NCBI RefSeq assembly: GCF_022669015.1
Contig: NZ_JAKKSL010000002.1
Location: 186,001 to 250,000 of the forward strand
Origin: Colwellia maritima
GTDB taxonomy: Bacteria; Pseudomonadota; Gammaproteobacteria; Enterobacterales; Alteromonadaceae
Direction: 5' to 3'
Length of the DNA: 64,000 nt
This document shows, one piece after another, positions 1-10,130 of this stretch (positions within the stretch are counted from its first letter, which is position 1; each line of letters opens with the position of its first letter). A program made the position numbers and the translations under genes. Under the pieces are notes generated by a model, which ran no database searches, had not been told where the DNA came from, and worked only from the letters and a program-made list of their open reading frames with translations.

Positions 1-1
1 T

Positions 2-457
2 GTTAAAGACTCTATTCCTGCAGTTGCTCCCGTGTTTTGGGCTTTTAGAATCATGGTTGGTTGTGGTGTTGTGATGTTAATTCTGTTTGTTTTAGCTTTT
101 TACTTTAACGCGCGTCGTGAAATAGAAAGTAAACCTTGGTTATTAAAATCATTATTTTTTGCCTTACCGTTACCCTGGATAGCCATAGAAACAGGCTGGT
201 TTGTTGCTGAATTTGGTCGTCAACCTTGGGCGATTAGTGAAGTATTACCGACCTTTTTATCAACTTCAGACTTAGCGGTTGGCGATGTACTGTTCTCGCT
301 TATCGCCTTTATCGTTGTTTATACTATTTTATTTATTATTGAGATGTATTTAATGGTTAAGTTTGCTCGATTAGGTCCTAGTTCTTTACATACAGGGCGT
401 TATCATTTTGAAAAATCACCAGAGTTAACATCTGGTCTTCGCAGCCAGAATTCTTAA
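2..457 (+). CDS. cydA: Cytochrome bd ubiquinol oxidase subunit I, C-terminal part
   Basis: This is the C-terminal end of CydA, the quinol-oxidising, haem-carrying subunit of the cytochrome bd oxidase of the inner membrane. The open frame runs in from the left edge, so the start is outside the window and about 151 codons are visible. The stretch FRIMVGCG carries the Met expected as a haem b558 ligand in this family, and GWFVAEFGRQPWAI is the near-invariant C-terminal signature. Three hydrophobic segments are visible. The stop lies 10 bases before the cydB ATG, with AGGAGC between them as ribosome binding site. Family assignment is secure. Confidence 0.95.
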   Translation, partial: VKDSIPAVAPVFWAFRIMVGCGVVMLILFVLAFYFNARREIESKPWLLKSLFFALPLPWIAIETGWFVAEFGRQPWAISEVLPTFLSTSDLAVGDVLFSLIAFIVVYTILFIIEMYLMVKFARLGPSSLHTGRYHFEKSPELTSGLRSQNS

Positions 458-467
458 GGAGCAATGT

Positions 468-1620
468 ATGTTTGATTATGAAACATTAAAATTTATATGG
501 TGGGGCTTGGTCGGCTTTCTTTTTATTGGTTTTGCGATTACTGATGGCATGGATATGGGAGTAGGTGGTTTATTGCCGTTTGTTGCCAAAAAAGATGTTG
601 AAAGTCGTGTGGTTATTAATACCGTTGGTGCCCACTGGGATGGTAACCAAGTATGGTTAATTACCGCGGGGGCATCACTGTTTGCTGCCTGGCCATTAGT
701 GTATGCCACAGCGTTTAGCGGCTTTTATTTTGCGATGATGCTAACATTATTTAGTTTGTTTTTAAGACCTTTAGCATTCGACTATCGCAGTAAAATAGAA
801 TCTAATAAATGGCGTACTAACTGGGACAAAGCTTTGTTTGTAGGGTCTATGGTGCCGCCATTAGTCTTTGGTGTTGCCTTTGGTAACTTATTACAAGGTG
901 TGCCGTTTAGCTTTGATTCATTAATGCGGGTAACGTATACCGGCTCATTTTTTGCGTTATTTACGCCTTTCACCTTATTAACCGGTGTTGTGAGTGTATG
1001 CATGATGTTGCTACATGGCTCTACTTGGTTAGTATTAAGAACTGATGCGGATGTTGCACAGCGTTCAGCCACTATTGGGCGTGTAGTTGCTTTGGTTTTA
1101 GCGGTTACATTTACTCTTGCTTGGTGTGATGGTTTGGCAAACTGTTGATGGCTACTCAGTTGTTAGTACAATCGATACCATGGGACAAGCACAGCCAACT
1201 ACTAAAGTAGTCAGTACAGGCGGTGCTTGGTTAACTAACTTTATTGAAACTCCATTATTATGGTTAGTACCAATTACAGGCATAGTGATGCCATTAGTTG
1301 CTGCTTTCTTATTAGGTATTAAAAATAAAAGTACCTCGGTAAAAACTACGGCTTTGCTTACGAGTTCGTTAACCATTACGAGTGTTATTTTAACGGCAGG
1401 TATTGCTATGTTCCCATTTGTTATGCCTTCAAGTAGCCAACCTAACCATAGTTTATTAATGTGGGATACGGTATCTAGTGAAGGTACCTTAGGGTTAATG
1501 TTAATGGTTGTAGGTGTTTTTACACCAATCATTTTAGGTTACACCATTTGGTGTTATAAAAAAATGTGGCGCACCGTTACGATTGAAGAAATTGAGCAAA
1601 ATAATCACACTGCGTATTAG
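468..1620 (+). CDS. cydB: Cytochrome bd ubiquinol oxidase subunit II (one frameshift)
   Basis: CydB is the second membrane subunit of the bd oxidase, which reduces O2 with electrons from quinol. The N-terminal frame (468-1148) contains HWDGNQVWLI and the Arg-rich loop after the third membrane segment. The second frame (ending at 1620) continues as VWQTVDGYSVV and the last membrane segments. Dropping one T at about 1121 (GCTTGG, likely from GCTGG or GCCGG) joins the frames into about 383 residues, close to the 379 of E. coli CydB. A programmed shift is not known in this gene, so sequencing error or a recent mutation is more likely. It sits between cydA and cydX in the usual order. Confidence 0.9.
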
Positions 1621-1661
1621 TTCGGTTGTTTTCAATTTAAGTAAGATTAGAGGAATTATAT

Positions 1662-1787
1662 ATGTGGTATTTTAGTTGGATTTTAGGTGTATTGCTTGCT
1701 GTGTCTTTAGGGATTATTAACGTGATGTGGTATGAAATGGAGCAGCATATAGACAACGTTGCTGATGACCAAAATCACGATGATTAA
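1662..1787 (+). CDS. cydX: Cytochrome bd oxidase small subunit CydX
   Basis: This 41-codon gene begins MWYFSWILGVLLA, the hallmark of CydX/YbgT, a single-pass membrane peptide that stabilises the haems of cytochrome bd oxidase. One hydrophobic helix spans roughly residues 4-23. The conserved MWYE follows it, and the tail is acidic and cytoplasmic. AGAGGAATTATAT precedes the ATG and supplies a ribosome binding site. It starts 41 bases after the cydB stop, in the same position as in E. coli (cydABX). It is easily missed because of its length. Confidence 0.93.
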   Translation: MWYFSWILGVLLAVSLGIINVMWYEMEQHIDNVADDQNHDD

Positions 1788-1879
1788 TTAAACCTACACT
1801 CAAGTTTAATAAAGAGTGAAGATTGAGCTTTAAAAAATATGAGCCGACGTTCAGTAATAAAATAAGCAAAGTGAGTTAA

Positions 1880-3630
1880 ATGAAAGATAAAACTGAACAA
1901 CAGAAGAAACAGGTTAATGGTCGGCTCAAAGCTCAAAAAAAACATGCTCATGGCAAGTTAAGTAGGGCAATTGCCTTAGGATCTGTTAATGGATTATTAA
2001 TGATCCTACAAACGGCAATTTTAGCTTATTTAATTGATTTAGTTATATTTTCAAGTGAAGAAAGTAAAGCATATACGCTCACCCAAATTAGTATTGTATT
2101 AGTCGGTGTTATTTTTGCACGTGCAGCATTAGGTTACTTTAGTGAATGTTATAGCCGTCGTGGTGCGATGTTAATTAAAGCAAATATTCGCTCACGCTTA
2201 CTTCATCGTTTGTTTCAATTTGGGCCGGCTTATACCCAAACTAAAGGTAGTGCAAAATTAGCCAGTTTACTTAACCAAGGGGTTGATTCGTTAGAAGACT
2301 ATTTTGCGGGCTATCTTCCTGTTATTGCATACTGTGCGGTTATTCCTATAGCCATACTGATTGCTGTGTTTCCAATTGATTGGCAATCAGGATTGATTTT
2401 ATTAGTTACAGCGCCTATGGTACCGTTTTTTATGATATTAATTGGTCATAAAGCACAGCGGTTAAATCAAGAACATTGGGCTAAACTTCAACGTATGAGT
2501 AGTCATTTTCTGGATATTATTCAGGGGTTAACTCAACTTAAAATATTCAATGCCTCGCGTAGAGAAATAGCCGCAGTAAAAAAAATTAGTGATGACTATG
2601 GTGATGAAACCATGGGTATTCTTAAAATAGCCTTCCTTTCATCATTTGTTTTGGAATTTCTTGCTTCTATTTCTATCGCCTTGGTTGCTGTGGTGTTAGG
2701 TTTCCGTTTGTATTATGGCGATGTAGATTATGTGTTTGCCTTATGGGTGTTATTATTAGCGCCAGAGTTTTACTTACCTTTTAGGCAGCTTGGTACCCAG
2801 TATCATGCAAAAATGGCGGGTGTTACTGCTGCTGAAGATCTTGTTGATGTACTCAGTCAATCACAATTTCAAATCAAATCTCAATCTCAGCCGAATCATA
2901 CCGCAGTATTTCACTCACCTTTTACCATTAAGGTTGAACAAGTTGATTTTGCATACCCAGAGCGAAAGAATGCTTTATCAGCGATAAATACCGTTTTTTC
3001 AGCTCAAGGTTTATATGCGATTATTGGTGATAGCGGCTCGGGAAAATCAACATTAATTGACATGATATTAGGCTTTATTCAACCCTGTGCAGGTCAAATA
3101 CGCATTAATGATGTTCCGTTAACAGCCACTAATCGCGATGCTTGGTTAAAACATTGCGGTTGGATTGCTCAACAAGCTGAAGTATTTCATGGTTCATTAG
3201 CGTTTAATGTCGCTCTGTCAGAAACATATAATGATGATCGGGTACTTGAAGCACTTACAAAATCAGGTTTATCGAGCCATTTAGCAAGTCTCGATAATGG
3301 TATAGAAACCCAAGTAGGTGAGTCTGGAGTGGTTTTTCTGGTGGGCAAGTACAACGGCTCGCATTAGCCCGTGTTTTTTACCATCAACCAGATGTACTTA
3401 TTTTAGATGAGCCAACAAGCCATTTAGATAAGCAAACAGAACAAATAATAACGGATTCCATTAATGCTTATGCTAAAACGCATCTTGTTATTGTTATCGC
3501 TCACCGTTTGCATACGGTTAAAAACGCCAAGAATATTATTGTACTTGAAGAAGGTAAAATTATTGAGTCGGGTTCACATCAAGCGCTACTCGCTCAAAAT
3601 AACTATTATGCTAAGCAGATAAAAATATGA
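1880..3630 (+). CDS. cydD: Cysteine/glutathione ABC exporter subunit CydD (one frameshift)
   Basis: CydD forms with CydC a heterodimeric inner-membrane ABC exporter of cysteine and glutathione, needed for assembly of cytochrome bd. The first frame (1880-3367) holds a six-helix membrane domain and the Walker A motif GDSGSGKST at about residue 383. The signature region is broken at about 3331. Adding one G there restores GVGFSGGQ, and the frame continues through Walker B VLILDEPTSHLD and the H-loop AHRLHT to a TGA at 3628-3630. The repaired length of about 583 residues is normal. Its stop overlaps the cydC start (ATGA). It shares the cyd operon with the oxidase genes. Confidence 0.9.
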
Positions 3631-5357
3631 AGGTTTTTTTTCGTTTAATTAAATTACTTAAACCTCAATTGCCTTTAATGCTATTGGGGGCGTTATTATC
3701 GGTAATTACGGTATTGGCTAATATTAGTCTGCCGGCTATTTCGGGTTGGTTTATTACGCTTATGGCGATTGCGGGTACCACAGGAATAACCGTTAACTAT
3801 TTTACGCCGGCAGCGATAATACGTTTTTTAGCCATAGTGCGAACTGCAGGTCGTTATGCCGAAAGAATGTTAACGCATCGAGCAACTTTTAATGCGGCTT
3901 ATCTGCGCCATTACTTTTACCAACAACTAGAGCCTTTATTACCTTATTACCAAATTGATTTAAGATCTGGCGACTTATTGGCTAGACTACAGCAAGATAT
4001 CGACAACCTAGACAACTTTTATTTGCGTGTGTTGTTACCGATATTTGTTGTGCTTATTTCTGTGCCTATTGTTTGTTATGCACTTGCGTTATTTTCAACA
4101 ACCATTGCTTGGTTCATGCTAAGTGCTTTGCTAGTTGTTGCTATTGTTTTACCTGTGATTAGCTATTTTACTTCTAAGACGTTAGCAAAAGAAAAAACAC
4201 GATTGGAAAGTCATTTAACAGAAACGTTAGTTAATGGTATTAGCGCTATTAAAACCTTACTAGTGTATCAAGTCGGTACAAGTTATCAGCGTTCTATCGC
4301 AAGTATTACCAAACAGTATTATGATATTCGGTATAAATTAGTAAAAATTAATACGGCTTTAAACGCGCTTATTTTTTTATTTATTCATCTTTCAGCATTA
4401 GCTTGTTTATTTATTTTGTTGCCATCATTAGCCACTGGCGAGGTAGATAGTAAATCTTTAGTGGCCATTATTTTACTTGTTCTAGTTAGCTTTGAAACTG
4501 TCAGTAGTATGCCTCTGGCATTACAGTTACTACCCCAAAGTTTAGCCAGTGCAGCAAGACTTTTTGCGATTATAGATAAAGATAAACCTGTTGAGGTTGG
4601 AACTCGACAAATGCAGCAAGGAGATATCCACTTTGATAGCTTTACTTTTTATTATCCTGAACAAACTAAGTCAAGTTTAACGGAAATAACACTCTCAATA
4701 AAAAAGGGAGAAAAAGTGGCTATTGTGGGTGCTAGCGGTGCAGGTAAATCAACGTTAGTTAATTTACTGATGGGATTTTGGCCGACAGGTGATGGTGTCA
4801 ATGCAGGAAAAATCTCTATTGCCGGAGATGATTTAAGCCAGTTAAACCAAGCGTCATTACGTGAAAATATTGCATTAATGAGCCGGCAAGGTCATATTTT
4901 TGATGCCAGTATCGCAGATAATTTACGTTTAGCTAAGTCAGATGTTACCAATGAAGAGATGCGTAACGCTTGTGCGCAAGTTAATTTACTCACGTTTATA
5001 GATAGCTTACCTAATGGCTTTAATACTTGGTTAGGTTCAACTGGCGTCGGCTTGTCGGGAGGACAAGTACAACGATTACAAATAGCACAAATATTACTTC
5101 GTTCAGCTAAGGTTTTGATATTAGATGAGCCGACAAAAGGGTTAGATCGACATAATGAAGAAGTTGTGATGGAAAATTTATTAGCGCATGTTATTGATCA
5201 GCAAAAAAGCTTATTGTTAATTACACATCAGCCGCTAATGTTACAACAAATGGATAAGATCATTGTTATGGAGCAAGGAAAAATTACCGCGCAAGGAAGT
5301 CACAATGAACTAATTAATAGCAACAATTATTATCAGACATTGCTGAATTATTTTTAA
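3627..5357 (+). CDS. cydC: Cysteine/glutathione ABC exporter subunit CydC
   Basis: CydC is the partner half-transporter of CydD (576 aa). An N-terminal membrane domain with about six helices covers residues 1-310. The nucleotide-binding domain carries Walker A GASGAGKST near residue 368, signature LSGGQVQRL near 476 and Walker B VLILDEP near 496, followed by THQ as H-loop. All catalytic elements are intact. Its ATG overlaps the cydD TGA by four bases, indicating translational coupling. A hairpin terminator follows, so it is the last gene of the cyd operon. Confidence 0.95.
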   Translation: MKVFFRLIKLLKPQLPLMLLGALLSVITVLANISLPAISGWFITLMAIAGTTGITVNYFTPAAIIRFLAIVRTAGRYAERMLTHRATFNAAYLRHYFYQQLEPLLPYYQIDLRSGDLLARLQQDIDNLDNFYLRVLLPIFVVLISVPIVCYALALFSTTIAWFMLSALLVVAIVLPVISYFTSKTLAKEKTRLESHLTETLVNGISAIKTLLVYQVGTSYQRSIASITKQYYDIRYKLVKINTALNALIFLFIHLSALACLFILLPSLATGEVDSKSLVAIILLVLVSFETVSSMPLALQLLPQSLASAARLFAIIDKDKPVEVGTRQMQQGDIHFDSFTFYYPEQTKSSLTEITLSIKKGEKVAIVGASGAGKSTLVNLLMGFWPTGDGVNAGKISIAGDDLSQLNQASLRENIALMSRQGHIFDASIADNLRLAKSDVTNEEMRNACAQVNLLTFIDSLPNGFNTWLGSTGVGLSGGQVQRLQIAQILLRSAKVLILDEPTKGLDRHNEEVVMENLLAHVIDQQKSLLLITHQPLMLQQMDKIIVMEQGKITAQGSHNELINSNNYYQTLLNYF

Positions 5358-5399
5358 GTGTTCTTTATTTTCAATTTCATTCTGATTTTTTTCGGATTA

Positions 5400-5433
5400 T
5401 AAAAAGCCAAATTCGGGACAATTTGGGCTTTTT
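5400..5433. terminator. Hairpin terminator after cydC
   Basis: The arms AAAAAGCCAAATT and AATTTGGGCTTTTT pair with one bulge around a short CGGGAC loop. The structure lies between cydC on the plus strand and a convergent minus-strand gene. With A-runs on one side and T-runs on the other it can serve both directions. Confidence 0.85.
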
Positions 5434-5465
5434 ATCTAGAGTTCTTTTATTGTAGAAAATGTGTA

Positions 5466-6353
5466 TTAGTCACAAAAGTTACTGTCATACTGATAAACGG
5501 TTGCCGTTTTAGTCAGTGAATTTTGGGCATTCCAACTCACTAAGGTGGTTTCTTGCTGTAATGCTGTAAATAAGTCTTTAGCACGTGTGACTACATTGTT
5601 GCTAAAATCTTCGTTTGTATCTTCATATTTAAATGATATTTCCGCTACAATTGGCACCGTAGTACTTACCGATTCGTTATACCATAAAGTTAATGAAATT
5701 TCGGCGTCTAACGCACCTAAGTCTACACTCGCATTTTTATAAACGTACTCGTTTACTGTTAAGTTTCCTACTTTTTCAATATCGAGCGTTTCATCAAAGT
5801 TTTCGTCTTCTAAGCCAGGATATAGCCCGACAGGATCATCCATTTTGTTTAGATTTTTGCTATTACTAATATCTTGTTTAGTCGAATACGAATACTTGCT
5901 AATAAAAGGGGCTGCTATATCTTCTTCAAATTTACTTTCCCAGCCTGATTCAGTGCCATCCATATCTTTTTTAGTGGCGATGAATCTATCTGCTGATCGA
6001 TACTTTAACGTAACTTCACGGTTGCCGTTTTCGATTCGTTCACGAAAAATATAATTGGCATTGTATAAGTCACAGCTTTCTTCTACATCATAGAATATAA
6101 TGGTACGATCTTTTTCTAAACTTAAGCTACCTGATGTATCGCGTTCGATTGAACTGTTCTCAATAACGTTTTTTAATGCCGTCCAGTAGTTACTTACTTT
6201 GCTAGCGCGTGTAGAGGCATCACCAGTAAATAAACTGGTATCGAGGAGTATTTTATATTCGCGTGAGCCTACATCAACATCGGCCGCTGATATTGATATT
6301 GACAAGCACAACAGGGAGGTTGAGATGATGCTATTTGTTATGGTTTTATTCAT
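5466..6353 (-). CDS. Exported protein of unknown function
   Basis: I do not recognise this 295-residue protein. It starts at MNKTITNSII, with AAGGAA seven bases upstream; an in-frame extension upstream of this looks non-coding. Residues 1-24 form a signal peptide ending ISAADVD, so the mature protein is periplasmic or secreted. The rest is acidic and hydrophilic, with no membrane helix and two distant cysteines (SCDLYN about residue 88, and FCD at the C-terminus) that might form a disulfide. It is convergent with cydC and separated from it by a terminator. No neighbour gives a functional clue. Confidence 0.7.
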   Translation of the reverse strand: MNKTITNSIISTSLLCLSISISAADVDVGSREYKILLDTSLFTGDASTRASKVSNYWTALKNVIENSSIERDTSGSLSLEKDRTIIFYDVEESCDLYNANYIFRERIENGNREVTLKYRSADRFIATKKDMDGTESGWESKFEEDIAAPFISKYSYSTKQDISNSKNLNKMDDPVGLYPGLEDENFDETLDIEKVGNLTVNEYVYKNASVDLGALDAEISLTLWYNESVSTTVPIVAEISFKYEDTNEDFSNNVVTRAKDLFTALQQETTLVSWNAQNSLTKTATVYQYDSNFCD

Positions 6354-6487
6354 GTGTATTCCTTTTTTACAATAAAGTCTAAAGAGAGAACATGGTTGAG
6401 TAGGTACTGTTGTTTTTGTTAATTTTGGGCTAAAAGTAAGCAAGTTGCGTAGGCTTCTATTGAATGCAACTTGCTTTTTATACGTAT

Positions 6488-6520
6488 AGCTACTGGTTGT
6501 AGCTACTGGTTGTAGCTACT
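6488..6520. repeat. Short tandem repeat, 13-bp unit, 2.5 copies
   Basis: The unit AGCTACTGGTTGT occurs twice in tandem, followed by AGCTACT. It lies immediately downstream of the stop codon of the minus-strand phytase-like gene, in the intergenic space before the next gene. It could vary in copy number by slippage. Confidence 0.8.
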
Positions 6521-6522
6521 GT

Positions 6523-8088
6523 TTAGTGAGTTAGATCAATGTCTTCAATGATGTACAAACGATTACTGTCAATCACTGTTTGACCAAGATCAAGGTATTT
6601 TTGCTCAAGTACGCCGCCTGATGCCCAGGTAGCAAAGTCATCGTCGTTTATCACGCCAATAGTATTATCATTGATTAACCACATGCCTTCTAATTTGTCG
6701 TGCGGGTAACCAGTTTCAGCGACTAAATCTACCAAAAAGGTTTTATTAATGGTATTAATTCCTGCATTGGCGAGTGTTGCCCAACCATCCGCTTCAAGTG
6801 TTACTTCTTCTAGCGTTTTTCCATCAATTAATAAACCTAATGAATCATCTTGTGTCATCGTGGTGGTGGTTGTGATTGCTTCTATATTGGTTGCATTGCT
6901 GATGTCAATTTTATACAGGTGTTTCATGGCAGAAGTATCTTCATTATAAAACTTGCCATCACGTTCAATAACAACAAACTCTGTTTCACTTAAGGCAACA
7001 ATACCCGATTGTGAATTTTGCGTTTTTTCTTGCTTGTAAAGGTATTGGCTAACGTTACCATTGGTTAAGTTAATAGTAACAATACGAACAATATCGTTGA
7101 CCTTAACTGCACTAGTTGGGTTATACATAGTAGACTGCATAATACCAACTAAGGTAGTTTCATCTGGTGTAACGGTTAATCCTTCCATACCACGATTAGC
7201 GCGACGATTAGCAAATTCAGCAGGTAATGTGTAGGTATTTCGAGTATCATTATCAAAGGCATTAATACGACCAATTTCAATGCCCTCAGCATTAAAATGA
7301 ACCATATGTGGACCATATTCATCACTTATCCAAAATGTTCCATCAGACAAAGCGACTAGGCCTTCGCCATCTAAACCATAATCATCTAACTTAATTGGGT
7401 TCGTTGTTTCATCATAGGGTAAGTTCATGTCTTCAACGATTATATTTCCATCTGCGTCATAGGGGGTTTCACCTGTACCACCTAACGCGCTGCTGTTAGG
7501 TAAACCTGTTATAAGTGTGCCATCCGGACGTTTTAATAAGATATCCTTAATTTTTTTTACATCGCCATTATCTTGCAGTTCAAACAAGCCAATTCTAGGG
7601 GTGTAGTCAGGTGTTGGAAACTTTTTCCCAGTTCCTTGAGCCCCTGTAAAGGTAGCGTTGGGGCCTCGATCGGTTAGAGCATAAAAGCGCGTTGAATCTG
7701 AAGGGTCTGCAACCATATCAGAGCCAAAACCACCATTGCGAATCTCCATAAAACTGCCAGGTAAAGCACCGTTGTCAATATCAGATCGCATTACCGTGTG
7801 GGGTAACGGTGAGCCAGAAGTACTGACGGGATTTACATCACAATTTGTGCTTGTATTCGTTATTTCGGTTTCGGTTAATATGTTGTCAGCATTAGTATCT
7901 AAGCCAGACATTATCTTTGAACCACCAAAAAAGCATTCATCATTACCTAACGCTAGTGTTTCTAAGGCAATTAAACTATTTAGGCCATTAATACCTTGCT
8001 CACCTTTATCACCTTTATCACCGTCGCCACCACATGCTGTTAAACCTAGACTAGCCATTAAAATTAATGTTAATTTTGTGTGTTTCAT
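6523..8088 (-). CDS. Esterase-like activity of phytase family lipoprotein
   Basis: A 521-residue protein with signal peptide and lipobox LTAC (acylated Cys about residue 19), so it is probably a membrane-anchored lipoprotein. Right after the Cys comes a collagen-like GDKGDKGEQG stretch, then a Cys-containing EF-hand-like segment DTNADNILTETEI. From about residue 95 on it matches the phytase-like propeller fold family (Pfam phytase-like), with FYALTDRGPNA, LDGEGLVALSDGTFWISDEYGPH and RGMEGLTVTPD as typical blocks. Members are extracellular phosphoesterase-like proteins, but the exact substrate is unknown. It stands alone, upstream of a minus-strand unknown exported gene. Confidence 0.85.
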   Translation of the reverse strand: MKHTKLTLILMASLGLTACGGDGDKGDKGEQGINGLNSLIALETLALGNDECFFGGSKIMSGLDTNADNILTETEITNTSTNCDVNPVSTSGSPLPHTVMRSDIDNGALPGSFMEIRNGGFGSDMVADPSDSTRFYALTDRGPNATFTGAQGTGKKFPTPDYTPRIGLFELQDNGDVKKIKDILLKRPDGTLITGLPNSSALGGTGETPYDADGNIIVEDMNLPYDETTNPIKLDDYGLDGEGLVALSDGTFWISDEYGPHMVHFNAEGIEIGRINAFDNDTRNTYTLPAEFANRRANRGMEGLTVTPDETTLVGIMQSTMYNPTSAVKVNDIVRIVTINLTNGNVSQYLYKQEKTQNSQSGIVALSETEFVVIERDGKFYNEDTSAMKHLYKIDISNATNIEAITTTTTMTQDDSLGLLIDGKTLEEVTLEADGWATLANAGINTINKTFLVDLVAETGYPHDKLEGMWLINDNTIGVINDDDFATWASGGVLEQKYLDLGQTVIDSNRLYIIEDIDLTH

Positions 8089-8230
8089 TGTTACCCTTTT
8101 ATTTTAATCTTAGTAATTATTTGATTAAGTTGAGATTAAGTAAAATTTATTACAAATAGATTAAGAAAAAATTACCGTTTAATGAAATAGGGTGGATAAA
8201 TGAAGAAGATAGAGTAGGGAAGCTGATAAA

Positions 8231-8445
8231 TCATTCCCAGTATGGGGTATCGCCAAAATATTCAGTAAAGTAATGAATAAAGGCTCTAACTTTTGGGTCT
8301 AGCAGTCTAGAACTAGGGTAAACAACCCAAATTGCTGTATTAGCAGCAATAGGGTAATCGTGGAGTATTTGGACAAGTTCCCCACGTTGGAGATGTTTAT
8401 AAATACTCCATTTAGAACTTATGGTAATACTATTTACCCCGTTGT
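8231..8445 (-). pseudogene. Remnant of a LysR-type regulator (C-terminal end only)
   Basis: About 70 codons match the end of a LysR substrate-binding domain: LQRGELVQILHDYP, then AIWVVYPSSRLLDPKVRAF, then the final helix ending PYWE. No DNA-binding domain or start is present. Upstream, the frame enters the 3' end of the M28 peptidase gene, where the homology stops near the peptidase stop codon at 8430. This looks like a deletion or recombination scar that removed the first three quarters of a regulator gene. It is not expected to be functional. Confidence 0.75.
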
Positions 8446-10130
8446 GCGTCACGAATAGCTTTAAATTCTGTACCTTCATTCCATTGGGGCCAAGCGTTAC
8501 TATTAACGATTTCTGAGCCAGTTAAAAAATATAATTGAAGGTCTTCAACTGCTCCCGTTAATATCCAGTCGTCTTGATACTCGTCACTTGGACCATGATA
8601 GTGTTTTTTTGTGTATTCTTCTGCTTTTTCAATACCGTAGGCAACGCCTTTATCGACATGATCATAACCTGAATTGGGGTATAACATCGGCACACCTAAT
8701 TTGGAAAGCTCGAAGTGGTCTGAACGATAAAAATACCCTTTTTCTGCTTCTGAATCAGGATTCAAAATACGGTTTTTAGCCTTAGCATTTTTTTCTAGAA
8801 TATTTTCAAGCTCACTCATACCTGAACCAATAACGGTAACGTCTTTGGTTGGCCCAAAGTTATTCAAACCGTCCATATTGATACCACCAACGGTCTTTGC
8901 TAAGGAATAAAGAGGATTTGAAGCATAATAAGCTGAGCCCAATAATCCTTGTTCTTCCGCCGTTACTGCTAAAAACAATACAGAACGTTTAGGCTTTTCT
9001 TGCATGCTTGCATAGGCTTTGGCAAGTTCAATTAAACCAACTGTACCTGTTGCGTTATCTAGTGCACCATTATAAATACCATCGCCAGTTTCTTTCTGAA
9101 GTACAGGATCTGTACCTAAATGATCCCAATGAGCCATGTAAATAAATACTTCGTCAGGGGATTCAGACCCTTTAATAAAGCCAACAACATTTTTTGAATT
9201 GATAGTGGTGGTTTTGTTTTCTATTGTTGCTGAAACGGTTAAATTTAGCGGTACGGCTTTGAAACCTGGTGTTTTTGCTGCTATATATTGAGCGGTTAAA
9301 TCTAATCCTGATTTGTTAAATAAAGCCTTTGCACTATCGAGGGTTATCCATCCCTCCATTGAGGCTAATTCAGAGCCTTGGTCAGCACGCACCATATCAA
9401 ATTGTGGACCTGTCCAACTTGAACTAACCGTAGACCATCCATAAGCGGCAGGCTTTGTATCATGTATGATGATCGCCGCCGCCGCACCTTGTCGCGCAGC
9501 TTCATCAAATTTATAATCCCAACGACCGTAGTAGGTCATAGCATTGCCGTTAAATAAGGAACTATCTTGTGTAGCATAGCCGGGATCATTGACTAACATA
9601 ACAACGGTTTTACCCGTGACATCAATGTCAGCATAATCATTCCAGTTTCGTTCTGGTGCATTGATACCGTAGCCAACAAATATTACTTCGCTGTTATTTA
9701 TCTCCACAGAATTTATTTGTTTGCGCGTCCAAACAACTTGTTCGTTTGAATATGTCAGTGTTAAATCGTCACTTTTTCCATCTGAAAATAGTATGCTTGG
9801 CTTATTTATTGCCTCAACAGAAGTGAGGGGAACCTCTTGAAAATAGCTATTACCATTCCCCGGTGCTACACCAAATTTTTTGAATTCACTCGCAATGTAA
9901 TTTACGGTTAATTCTTCGCCTTCAGATCCTGGCGCTCGACCACCGAACTTGTCGGAAGAAAGAATTTTTATATGTTGAGTAAGCGATTTGGTAGTAATTG
10001 CTTTTTCACCGAAATTGATTGATATTTTATCTTGGTTAGTTTTTTCTAATAACTTAGGTTGATTAGATTGTCCGCAAGCAGTTAGTATTACTAATAATGA
10101 AAGTGATAATGTGATCTTTTTAATAATCAT
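8430..10130 (-). CDS. M28 family zinc metallopeptidase lipoprotein
   Basis: A 566-residue aminopeptidase-like protein. The signal peptide ends in lipobox LTACGQ, so it is lipid-anchored in the envelope. A PA-type insert (about residues 130-280) precedes the catalytic core, which has the metal ligands in AHWDHLG (about residue 333), GALDNATGT, the catalytic EEQGLLGS, and a late HVDKG. The fold and motif order fit the M28 (PSMA/QC-like) aminopeptidases that release N-terminal residues from peptides. It starts at MIIKK, preceded by AATAACAATG. A LysR remnant lies immediately 3'. Confidence 0.9.
   Translation of the reverse strand: MIIKKITLSLSLLVILTACGQSNQPKLLEKTNQDKISINFGEKAITTKSLTQHIKILSSDKFGGRAPGSEGEELTVNYIASEFKKFGVAPGNGNSYFQEVPLTSVEAINKPSILFSDGKSDDLTLTYSNEQVVWTRKQINSVEINNSEVIFVGYGINAPERNWNDYADIDVTGKTVVMLVNDPGYATQDSSLFNGNAMTYYGRWDYKFDEAARQGAAAAIIIHDTKPAAYGWSTVSSSWTGPQFDMVRADQGSELASMEGWITLDSAKALFNKSGLDLTAQYIAAKTPGFKAVPLNLTVSATIENKTTTINSKNVVGFIKGSESPDEVFIYMAHWDHLGTDPVLQKETGDGIYNGALDNATGTVGLIELAKAYASMQEKPKRSVLFLAVTAEEQGLLGSAYYASNPLYSLAKTVGGINMDGLNNFGPTKDVTVIGSGMSELENILEKNAKAKNRILNPDSEAEKGYFYRSDHFELSKLGVPMLYPNSGYDHVDKGVAYGIEKAEEYTKKHYHGPSDEYQDDWILTGAVEDLQLYFLTGSEIVNSNAWPQWNEGTEFKAIRDAQRGK

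Noticed and set aside
1117-1148. Programmed frameshift in cydB
   Set aside because: No slippery sequence or downstream structure typical of recoding was seen, and similar breaks occur in a dozen unrelated genes in the window.
8445-8479. Upstream part of the LysR-remnant open frame
   Set aside because: These codons lie within the M28 peptidase coding sequence on the same strand in another frame and show no LysR similarity.
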